DNA of 48,738 nt from assembly GCA_937892925.1 (NCBI GenBank), contig CALBHX010000065.1, positions 1 through 48,738 on the forward strand, written 5' to 3'. Both the position numbers and the translations under genes were made by a program. Source of the stretch: an uncultured Lentisphaeraceae bacterium (GTDB taxonomy: Bacteria > Verrucomicrobiota > Kiritimatiellia > RFP12 > DVOR01). The notes beneath the pieces were generated by a model, which was not told the origin of the DNA, ran no database searches, and saw only the letters and a program-made list of their open reading frames with translations. This document shows, piece after piece, positions 41,906 to 48,738 of this stretch; positions within the stretch are counted from its first letter, which is position 1; each line of letters opens with the position of its first letter.

Positions 41906-41939
41906 CCGCGGGGTGCCGAACGTGCCCCGCGGTTGTTGT
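41906..41939 (+). terminator. Hairpin between the OmpA-like and LptF/G genes
   Basis: Perfect 8-base arms CCGCGGGG (41906-41913) and CCCCGCGG (41925-41932), then TTGTTGTTT. It probably reduces read-through from the highly expressed porin gene into the permease gene. Confidence 0.7.
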
Positions 41940-41956
41940 TTAGAGCCGGGAGCTTC

Positions 41957-43069
41957 ATGGGAATCCTTCAGCGTTATATTCTTCGATCCTTTCTCGTGGC
42001 TGCGGGGTTGACGGGGCTGGTCTTGACGTTTGTCCTTTCGGTCGGGTTCCTTTTTCAGGTCTTTCAATTCGTTATGCGTGGCGCCCCGGCAGGGTTGGTG
42101 GTGCAATATCTGGCGGCATCGTTGCCGGAGGTGTTGGGGTTCACGATTCCGCTAGCGTTGATGGTGGCTTCGCTGTTGGTGTTTAGCAGAATGTCTACCG
42201 ACAGTGAGGTAGCGGCAATGAAGGCTTGCGGCGTCAGTTTTTTGGCGATTATGCGCGGGCCACTATTGGTGGGGGTACTTTGTACGGCTGCGGGTTTTTT
42301 CCTGCAGAATTATGCGATGCCTCGGGGGCACTATGTGCGCCGCGCGCTTGCCAACCGTTTGGCACTGGATGCCGGTGTTCAATTGATAGAGCCGGGGCGG
42401 TTTATTGATGAGATTGATAATGTAACCATCTTCTGTGATCGTAAAGTTGAGCATCCGGCTGCGCAGGGTAAAGCGTCAACAACATTATATAATCTGATTG
42501 CTATTGATCGGCGGGATGGGTTTTTACGGGAGATTCAGGCGGATCGGGCCGAGATGCAGGCTCAGGGGAGTGATCTCGTTTTTACGCTTCACCAGGCCAC
42601 GGTTTCTCCGCCGGATAAGGGAATTAGTGGGATTGCTTCATTTGATTCATTTACGTATACTTGTAAAGATGTGATTTCCCGTTCAAGAAAGTACCTGAAG
42701 AAACCGAAGGATTTTGACTTTCGTGAGCTTTTGCAAGCCGAACGGGAAGCGGCTGTTTTAAAGGGAACTTCTGCGGGTGCGGCCAAGTGGCATTCAAAGC
42801 TCAAGTTCTTGTTGAATTATCGGATGGTCTGGGCTTTGTCATCTCTGTGTTTTGTATTGGTTGGAATTCCTCTCGGGTGTCAGACACAGCGCCGCGATTC
42901 CGCCAAGGGAATGATGCTTGGCGTAGGGGTTGGCATCGCATTCTTTTTGTTTGTGTTGCTTTCTGAGGCACTTGCCGACAAGCCGATGGCCTTCCCGTGG
43001 TTATTGGTATGGATCCCGGTTTTGTTTGCTTTCGGAACGGCCTGTTATCTTATTCCCAAGCATCAATAA
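41957..43069 (+). CDS. LptF/LptG-family LPS export permease
   Basis: A 370-residue inner-membrane subunit of the LptB2FG machine that extracts LPS from the inner membrane. It has three hydrophobic segments near the N-terminus, a soluble beta-rich periplasmic middle, and three segments at the end, the family pattern. The coupling-helix signature is FSRMSTDSEVAAMKACGVS. I cannot tell LptF from LptG. A GTG further upstream (41894) is in frame, but the ATG at 41957 has GGGAG five bases before it and begins with the usual GILQRYILRSFL. Its usual partner permease is not adjacent. lpxA follows after 11 bases. Confidence 0.9.
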   Translation: MGILQRYILRSFLVAAGLTGLVLTFVLSVGFLFQVFQFVMRGAPAGLVVQYLAASLPEVLGFTIPLALMVASLLVFSRMSTDSEVAAMKACGVSFLAIMRGPLLVGVLCTAAGFFLQNYAMPRGHYVRRALANRLALDAGVQLIEPGRFIDEIDNVTIFCDRKVEHPAAQGKASTTLYNLIAIDRRDGFLREIQADRAEMQAQGSDLVFTLHQATVSPPDKGISGIASFDSFTYTCKDVISRSRKYLKKPKDFDFRELLQAEREAAVLKGTSAGAAKWHSKLKFLLNYRMVWALSSLCFVLVGIPLGCQTQRRDSAKGMMLGVGVGIAFFLFVLLSEALADKPMAFPWLLVWIPVLFAFGTACYLIPKHQ

Positions 43070-43080
43070 AAAGGTTTTTT

Positions 43081-43863
43081 ATGGCTATTCATCCTTTGGC
43101 TTATGTTTGTGCCGGTGCTGTTATTCATCCGGAAGCGGAAGTCGGACCATTTGCTTATATTGGCCCGAATGTTACGATTGGCCGTGGGACAAAGATCCAC
43201 CACCATGGCACGGTGGAGGGGCATACGACGCTTGGCGAGGCGTGTGAAGTGTTCCCTCAGGCTTGCGTGGGGATGAAAACGCAGGATTTGAAATGGAAAC
43301 CTGGGAATGTGACGTATGTGGAGATCGGCGATCGAACGGTGATTCGGGAATGCGCTACGATTCATTTGGGGACGATGGATGGAACCAAAACGGTGATCGG
43401 AAGCGATTGCCTGATCATGGCGTACTGTCATATCGCGCACGGGTGTCGCTTGGGTAATCATATTATTATGTCCAACAGCGTACAGATGGCCGGTGAATGT
43501 GTGGTAGAAGATAATGCTGTGATTGGCGGCACAACGGCGATTTTGCAGTTTACGCATGTGGGAACATTTGCCATGGTGGGTGGAGGTACTCAGTTGCGTA
43601 AAGATGCGCCTCCTTATATGGTTACGATGGGTGTGGAGAATCTGGCGGTTCGCGGATTGAATTCCGTGGCGATCCGGCGGCATCCAGAGTGCTTTAGCCA
43701 GGAAGCATTTGGCGCACTGAAAGATGCTTACCAATTTCTGTACTCCGAGGGGCAGCCGCGTGCGGCGGCGTTGGAGCGGATTGCGAAAGAACTACCGCAC
43801 TGTCCGGAGATTAAGCACCTGTTGGCCTTTTATGCGAATGCATCGAAACATGGCGTGGTCTAA
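43081..43863 (+). CDS. lpxA: Acyl-ACP:UDP-N-acetylglucosamine O-acyltransferase
   Basis: LpxA adds the first hydroxyacyl chain to UDP-GlcNAc in lipid A synthesis. The 260 residues form a left-handed beta helix of hexapeptide repeats (IHPEAEVGPFAYIGPNVTIG and so on), with the catalytic His in AYCHIAHGCRLGNH and the C-terminal helices ending in HLLAFYANASKHGVV. The start at 43081 has AAAGG upstream and the standard MAIHPLA opening; the frame is open further into lptF. No lpxD, fabZ or lpxB is adjacent. It is probably co-transcribed with the LptF/G-type gene. Confidence 0.96.
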   Translation: MAIHPLAYVCAGAVIHPEAEVGPFAYIGPNVTIGRGTKIHHHGTVEGHTTLGEACEVFPQACVGMKTQDLKWKPGNVTYVEIGDRTVIRECATIHLGTMDGTKTVIGSDCLIMAYCHIAHGCRLGNHIIMSNSVQMAGECVVEDNAVIGGTTAILQFTHVGTFAMVGGGTQLRKDAPPYMVTMGVENLAVRGLNSVAIRRHPECFSQEAFGALKDAYQFLYSEGQPRAAALERIAKELPHCPEIKHLLAFYANASKHGVV

Positions 43864-43929
43864 ATTCGATGTACAATAAAAAGGGAAACAGTCTGTAGGG
43901 GCGGAAAGAAAGGCCGCTTGGTCGGTGGG

Positions 43930-44799
43930 TTATTGCTTGTTTATGAGAGGCCATTCACTGGCAATGAACTGTTTGAGTGCTTGTTGCCAGGGTGGCATGG
44001 GCGGCAATCCGACTTGTTTAAGTTTCTGTTTTGACAACGCTGAGTAATGCGGACGCGGAGCCGGACGGGGAAATGCTTCTGTTGAGCAAGGCGTCACGGT
44101 AAGCTCGGAATATCCTGCTAATCTAAAAATGGTTTTTGCAAACTCGTACCAGGAGGTTGTGCCTTCACACGTTACATGGAAAATGCCTCGCAGATCTGGA
44201 CGGTCAAGAAGCGCGGTCAGGAGATCTGCTACAGCATCGGTTGAAGTTGGATTTCCGAACTGGTCGTTGACTACTGAGAGCGTACGCGTGGGGTTTGCCC
44301 TTGCCAACTGAAGCATGGTGTGAACGAAGCTTGGCCCCCCGGCGCCATATAGCCAGGCAATACGTGCGATAAGGGTATTCTCACAGAGTTTAAGCGCGGC
44401 TGTTTCACCAGCGAGTTTGCTTGCGCCATAAACGGTTTTAGGGGCAGTGAGGTCTGTTTCGGAACGTTCTCCAGGCAAGTCGCCGGAAAAAACATAGTCC
44501 GTTGAAATTGCAATTAGACGAGCACCAAATGTTTGGCAGGCATGCGCGACATGAGCGGTAACGGTCTTATTGAGCAGGAAAGCGCGTTCAGGTGCGGACT
44601 CACAATCATCGACTCGCGTCATGGCCGCACAGTGCACTACACATTGCGGACGGAGACGGCTCCAAGTCTCTTCTACTTGCCTCACGTCAGTTAAGTCTAC
44701 TTCCGGTAAATCCGCCACAAATACTTCATGGTTTTTCTGCCAGTGCCGAACGAGCGTTCGGCCGAGCATTCCTTTACCTCCGGTGATGAGAATACGCAT
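43930..44799 (-). CDS. rfbD: dTDP-4-dehydrorhamnose reductase
   Basis: RfbD (RmlD) reduces dTDP-4-dehydro-L-rhamnose, the final step to dTDP-rhamnose for surface polysaccharide. A 289-residue short-chain reductase: the nucleotide loop TGGKGMLG is at the N-terminus, ISTDYVFSG follows in the middle, and YGASKLAGE holds the catalytic Tyr and Lys. The ATG at 44799 shares its A with the upstream TGA (TGATG) and has AAGGA before it, so translation is coupled to the acyltransferase gene. rfbA, rfbB and rfbC are not in the window. The related reductase for other 6-deoxysugars cannot be fully excluded. Confidence 0.92.
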   Translation of the reverse strand: MRILITGGKGMLGRTLVRHWQKNHEVFVADLPEVDLTDVRQVEETWSRLRPQCVVHCAAMTRVDDCESAPERAFLLNKTVTAHVAHACQTFGARLIAISTDYVFSGDLPGERSETDLTAPKTVYGASKLAGETAALKLCENTLIARIAWLYGAGGPSFVHTMLQLARANPTRTLSVVNDQFGNPTSTDAVADLLTALLDRPDLRGIFHVTCEGTTSWYEFAKTIFRLAGYSELTVTPCSTEAFPRPAPRPHYSALSKQKLKQVGLPPMPPWQQALKQFIASEWPLINKQ

Positions 44800-46634
44800 C
44801 AAAAATCCTTCCGTTGTGTTCGTCGGTAAACCTCGTATTGGTCTTTGCCCATGTAGCGGGCAATATCCCGCGGTGGGGCTTTGAGAAGATCAACTACGAT
44901 CAGGCCGTCGACTACTGTACCAAAGTCCGGGTCAACGTTGAAGGCAACAATTTTTCCTCCCAGCTTAAGATATTGACGGATAAGCACAGGCATTTCCCGA
45001 TGCCCTCCTGCTTCCAGTTCCGAAAGCGCAAGCGCGACATCTTTTTCCGTCTTCAGAAAATCGTCATAGTCTTTGTGCTGCCATTCAGAAAATCGGGTCT
45101 TACGCGGAGGCAGCCGCGGGGAAACCCAGTGCGCCAAAGTATGATCAAATGCCGTTGTTTCCAGATAACGGATTAAAACGTCTCGCGCTGCTGGACAGAA
45201 GTCATGCGAAATACTCACAGGCCCAAAGAGTACGGTGTAGTGTGGATGCCTAGCCAAGAAGGTTAGAACGCCGCGCCAGAGCAACAGAAGCGGCGCAAAG
45301 GAACGTTGGAACTCGGGTCGGACAAATGAACGCCCCAATTCAACGGCTGGTCCTGGAAGTCTCCCCAAAAATCGTTCATCGAAGCGGAAAAGCGTACGGG
45401 TATATAATGCGCGAAGGCCATCATTTTCGGCTACAACATCTGAGAACGCCAGGCGATAACACCCGATTACTTCTTGTTTGACGGTATGCCATAGGAGAAT
45501 CTGATAATAGGCTTTGTCAAAATCGTCCGTATCCAAAACATTTCCTGTTCCTTCACCCACAGCACGGAACGTCATCTCCCGTAACCGTCCAATTTCCCGC
45601 AGAGTTTGTGGGATCTCTCGCCCCTGAACAGCATAGAGCGCATAATTCTCTGTATGCAAGAGAAGTGCCTCTTGTGGTAATGCGGCAAGTTCTCTGGCCA
45701 TGACGGCAGAAGGGATCGGGGCGATTAGAGGTACTTCTTCGCGTGTCTCCGGCTCTAGTGTTAATCGGCGCATCTGCTCATCAAGGCGCGATGTGCGGAA
45801 GCGGCCGGCCAAAAGAAAGGTGCGAAACCGAAGGTACCGCAATGCCTCGGAGTCTCTTTTGAAACGATGAAACAGATTCATCGCAACAAGAGCTCTCCCC
45901 ACCCGAAGGGTTAGTTCCCGATGACGTAACCGTAACAGTTCATGCGGAAGGAGCAACGTCCTCAGTCTGGGGTGGATCTTACCTGCCAAATGGAAAAGAA
46001 GCGAGGCTGTTCCAGGAATGTAAACGGGTACAATTTGCGTCTCGGGTCTGGCATGGCGGATAAGCCCAACGACAGTTGGATGCCAAACGGCATCCCGAAT
46101 GCGGAATGCTCTTGGTTCGAAACTGGCGACTTCGCCTGCCGGGAAAACAATTAGTGCATGTCCGTTTCGCAACCAATGGAGTGCACTTCGCAGGGCCTGT
46201 GCATTTCTGGATGAAGCTTCCGGTTTGCCGAAAGGGTCAATGAAAAGCAAATCCTGGCGCAATTCCGGGATTCGGTGCAGCAAGTAATTGGCCAATATCT
46301 TGACATCCTTACGCCGCCGTTGAACCATTGCCAGTAAGGCAAGCCCTTCCACCGCTCCGAATGGATGATTCGCTACAATTACCAACGGCCCATGCACGGG
46401 AATTCGAGCCGTATCAGCCTCTGAACAGTCGATCGTGATACGCAGTGTCTGTAAGATCCGCTCGGGGAATGTTTCACCGCTATCCATCTCCAATACTTGA
46501 TAGTAAAGGGTTCGGAGTCGATGCAATCCCAAAAGCCACTCCGCCATATGATGTGTTAATCGGAGCAGCCATCGCACCATCGGGTGTCGAAACGTTCTCC
46601 AGGAAATGGAGTAGATTTCAGATTCAGAATCCAT
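44799..46634 (-). CDS. Bifunctional acyltransferase, OlsF-like (PlsC domain plus OlsB/GNAT domain)
   Basis: A 611-residue two-domain enzyme. The N-terminal half is a PlsC-type lysophospholipid acyltransferase: VIVANHPFGAVEG (the HX4D region) and IVFPAGEVASFEP. The C-terminal half is an OlsB/hemolysin-like N-acyltransferase of the GNAT fold: CYRLAFSDVV, then LYTRTLFRFDE, VELGRSFVRPEFQRSFAPLLLLWRG. The same pair in this order defines OlsF, which makes ornithine lipids; in Bacteroidota the two activities (GlsB and GlsA) make glycine lipids from separate genes. This gene therefore probably makes an N-acyl amino-acid membrane lipid; which amino acid is unknown. It is co-transcribed with rfbD, sharing one base. 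Confidence 0.85.
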   Translation of the reverse strand: MDSESEIYSISWRTFRHPMVRWLLRLTHHMAEWLLGLHRLRTLYYQVLEMDSGETFPERILQTLRITIDCSEADTARIPVHGPLVIVANHPFGAVEGLALLAMVQRRRKDVKILANYLLHRIPELRQDLLFIDPFGKPEASSRNAQALRSALHWLRNGHALIVFPAGEVASFEPRAFRIRDAVWHPTVVGLIRHARPETQIVPVYIPGTASLLFHLAGKIHPRLRTLLLPHELLRLRHRELTLRVGRALVAMNLFHRFKRDSEALRYLRFRTFLLAGRFRTSRLDEQMRRLTLEPETREEVPLIAPIPSAVMARELAALPQEALLLHTENYALYAVQGREIPQTLREIGRLREMTFRAVGEGTGNVLDTDDFDKAYYQILLWHTVKQEVIGCYRLAFSDVVAENDGLRALYTRTLFRFDERFLGRLPGPAVELGRSFVRPEFQRSFAPLLLLWRGVLTFLARHPHYTVLFGPVSISHDFCPAARDVLIRYLETTAFDHTLAHWVSPRLPPRKTRFSEWQHKDYDDFLKTEKDVALALSELEAGGHREMPVLIRQYLKLGGKIVAFNVDPDFGTVVDGLIVVDLLKAPPRDIARYMGKDQYEVYRRTQRKDF

Positions 46635-46675
46635 CGATGTTCATTTTAGCACAATAAATACGCGTCCGATGCAAG

Positions 46676-46719
46676 CCATTCTTCGAAGAATCAGATGTTA
46701 CACGGAAGATCTTCGAATG
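46676..46719. repeat. Palindrome and inverted repeat before the polyvalent gene
   Basis: ATTCTTCGAAGAAT (46678-46691) is a perfect palindrome. CCATTCTTCGAAGA (46676-46689) also matches TCTTCGAATGG (46709-46719) as an inverted repeat apart from three bases. It may be an operator or the scar of an element edge. Confidence 0.4.
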
Positions 46720-46851
46720 GCGAGAGTGAAACTTACAGGAGGGGTGTGTTGGGGTGGAATTCCTTCTCCGAGGCGAGATGGACTCGGGAGAAAATGAGAA
46801 AAGCCTGTGGTTCAGGAAAAGCAGGAGGCGCCAAAGGGAGTACGTGATGAA

Positions 46852-48738
46852 ATGATGGCGGCACTCCAGGCGAACACATGGAATGACGCGGGCGATGTAT
46901 TTGGTCGGTTTAAGCGTATCAAAGGGTTCACCTCTGCACAGGATGGGCAGGTATATGTATTTCTGGATAATCAGGCTTCTCCTTATGAAATGCAGAACAC
47001 GCTTCAGCACGAAGGACTTCACCAAGGGCTGATGGATGTATTCCGCGGGGACAGAGAACAATTGAACGCGGCGTTGCAGGCGATGGCGCAGGAGCCTGAA
47101 CTTCCGGAGTGGCTTCGCCGGGGTGCGGCGCAGGCAAATGGAAATCCGCGTTACTTTGAGGAGTTGTTGGCGCAGGCGGCGGAGTCGGTGAACACAGAGC
47201 CGGGAATGATGCGCTCTCTTGCGCTTGCGTTTCAGCGGGCAGTTGGACGCGGCGGAGCCGTCGCGTCCATGAAAGAGGGAGACGTTCAAACGTTGTTGTT
47301 CGAAGCGTTCCGGGCGCGTCGGATGGAACCGTATCGGGCGCAGCGTGGAAACTTGCAAGCACAAGCAGCAGAGGTTGCCATGCCTGAGGCGTCAATCCCG
47401 CCTGTAAAAGACGTGGGCGGGAATGTGGCGGGCAAAGCAGAGCCTTCTCACATCGAAACTCAGACAGAACTGATACCGCAGGTCAAGGCGGGAACAGAGA
47501 GAGCTGAAGGTCAACCGCAGGAGCGGGAAGCAAAACCTGAAGCGGTGTCTGCGCGGGCGCGTGCCAGGAATATTGTGAGCGAGGCCGAGCTAGAGGCATT
47601 GGGTATTTTAGAACCGGATGAGGCGGAACCTGCCCAACAAAAGGAGGAGACTCCGCGCGAGGACACGGATGTCTCGGGTTCTGCCATAGAAGAAAATAAT
47701 TCTGCGGATGACGAAAAGCCGAGCATTCCGGAGGCAACGCAGCAGCCTGCGCAAGGGCGCGGAGCTCGGAGCGTTGCGGAGATGATTCTAGATCGGAACG
47801 CAAAGGTTGAGCGTGTGCCGGTGGCTGCGCTTCATGTGAACGAACGGATTGCACAGTTTAAGCGCGGGGCGGATCCGAAGACGGGTGTGGTGCCGGGGAA
47901 TCGGCTGTCTGGGGAATATGCGCCAACGATTGGGCGGCCGATTCGTGTGATGCAGTTTGATGATGGACATCTTGAGGTGATTACAGGGCGGCACCGACTG
48001 GATTTGGCCAAACAGAATCGGCTGGAAGAGATCCCGGCGATTGTGTACCGCGAGACGGACGGGATGACGGTGGAGAAGGCGCGGGCACTGGACAGTGCCG
48101 AAAACGTGATGGACGGGAAAGGCTCCACGCAGGATTATATTCGCTTTTTCCGTGATACGGATTTGTCGCGTGAAGATTTGGCGGCATTGGGACTTTCAAA
48201 AAGCGAGAGTCCACGTGTGCGGGATGCGTATGCATTGGCAACGAATGCGATTGAGGACGTGCGGGCATTTGCGCTGGATGCGAACACGGGCGGCTTGCCG
48301 ATTTCAACGCTAGGAGCAATAGCGCAGTGCGAACCGGCGGTTCAGCGGGCATTACTGGATGCGGCATTAAAGAAGGGGGTGCGTGATCCGGCGGCACTTC
48401 GGATGATGGGTAATGCATTGGCTAATGGGTTTCACGATGAATCCGGAGAGCAGGCGGATCTGTTTGGTGCGGACGATGCGGCGCTGGAGGAATCTCGGCT
48501 GTTGGGACTTGGGCAGGCGGCGATTGCACGGGAATTGCAGAATGACCGCGCGGCGATTTCCGGTGTGATGCATCATGATAAGACGGCGACCATCCGCCGA
48601 GAGGCGGCAAGGCGGCTGCGAATTACGGACCCGAACAGTCGGGAACAGTTGCAGCGGGCGTATGACCGGCTTGGAGAGGAGATCGCGGTGTGGACGTCGC
48701 CGACGATTTCGGGTGAGAAGCGGGAGCAGGCATTGGTA
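46852..48738 (+). CDS. Polyvalent protein with zincin and ParB-like domains (partial)
   Basis: An open frame of 629 codons runs off the right edge. Near the N-terminus HEGLH (residues 53-57) is a HExxH zinc-protease motif in NTLQHEGLHQGLMDVF. A long disordered Glu/Pro/Gln-rich linker (about 190-310) follows, then a ParB/DdrB-like domain (about 318-440): VPVAALHVNERIAQFKRG, GHLEVITGRHRLDLAKQN, and an AENVMDGKGSTQDYIRFFRD block. Helical domains follow. This mix is known from the giant polyvalent proteins of phages and conjugative elements, thought to be injected with DNA to protect it from the host. ATG 46852 has AGGGAG upstream; GTG 46807 is a possible longer start. An in-frame TGA at 46795 bounds it, so the N-terminus is shorter than in many relatives. 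Confidence 0.8.
   Translation, partial: MMAALQANTWNDAGDVFGRFKRIKGFTSAQDGQVYVFLDNQASPYEMQNTLQHEGLHQGLMDVFRGDREQLNAALQAMAQEPELPEWLRRGAAQANGNPRYFEELLAQAAESVNTEPGMMRSLALAFQRAVGRGGAVASMKEGDVQTLLFEAFRARRMEPYRAQRGNLQAQAAEVAMPEASIPPVKDVGGNVAGKAEPSHIETQTELIPQVKAGTERAEGQPQEREAKPEAVSARARARNIVSEAELEALGILEPDEAEPAQQKEETPREDTDVSGSAIEENNSADDEKPSIPEATQQPAQGRGARSVAEMILDRNAKVERVPVAALHVNERIAQFKRGADPKTGVVPGNRLSGEYAPTIGRPIRVMQFDDGHLEVITGRHRLDLAKQNRLEEIPAIVYRETDGMTVEKARALDSAENVMDGKGSTQDYIRFFRDTDLSREDLAALGLSKSESPRVRDAYALATNAIEDVRAFALDANTGGLPISTLGAIAQCEPAVQRALLDAALKKGVRDPAALRMMGNALANGFHDESGEQADLFGADDAALEESRLLGLGQAAIARELQNDRAAISGVMHHDKTATIRREAARRLRITDPNSREQLQRAYDRLGEEIAVWTSPTISGEKREQALV

Overview
The window looks like about 49 kb of chromosome from a Gram-negative bacterium of the PVC superphylum, most likely a gut-associated member of Kiritimatiellota, Lentisphaerota or Verrucomicrobiota. 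That placement is an inference. It rests on lipid A and LPS genes (lpxA, an LptF/LptG permease, an OmpA-like porin), a very large DUF2723 membrane protein, a Tat-exported GH109-type glycosidase, paired SNF2 helicases and an RHS-like tail. No rRNA, tRNA or CRISPR array was seen. Core housekeeping genes fill most of the window; accessory or decayed DNA lies at both ends and around 35-37 kb.

Region by region: 1-173 is the tail of an RHS-repeat gene. mutS (324-2831, +) converges on a seven-gene tryptophan operon on the minus strand, trpE-G-D-C-F-B-A (9280 down to 2919), whose genes mostly overlap by a few bases. Upstream of trpE is what reads as a complete attenuation leader: a strong promoter, a 25-codon leader peptide with two close Trp codons (Trp-Leu-Trp), an anti-antiterminator hairpin and two intrinsic terminators in tandem. 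Next come a SNF2 helicase, thrC, and a second, divergent SNF2 helicase with two SWIM zinc motifs. A DUF3793 protein and a flavodoxin follow (17.9-19.4 kb).

19.7-25.0 kb is a three-gene catabolic operon on the minus strand: a GH109-like Tat lipoprotein, an ASKHA/ROK-like sugar kinase and a sodium:solute symporter. Together they suggest release, uptake and phosphorylation of N-acetylgalactosamine or a similar sugar, for example from mucin. 25.6-32.9 kb is a plus-strand run of DUF2723 glycosyltransferase, fmt, CBS-type pyrophosphatase, ispH and an ArsR-type metal regulator. It converges on a Zn/Cd/Pb-type P-type ATPase whose promoter carries a palindromic operator.

35-37.2 kb is degraded accessory DNA: a small Sel1-repeat protein behind a G9 tract, a hypothetical gene and a frameshifted zinc-ribbon/DUF805 gene. 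Then come HU, valS, an OmpA-family porin, an LptF/G permease and lpxA. On the minus strand lie a bifunctional OlsF-like acyltransferase and a dTDP-4-dehydrorhamnose reductase. The last 1.9 kb is an open-ended polyvalent protein with a zincin motif and a ParB-like domain, typical of phages and conjugative elements, so the right edge probably enters a mobile element.

Several genes (mutS, the trp leader peptide, the SWIM helicase, the DUF2723 gene) have a -10 box only 8-10 bases before the start codon, which suggests leaderless mRNAs are common here. Plus-strand genes strongly favour G- and T-ending codons, which suggests the plus strand is the leading strand.
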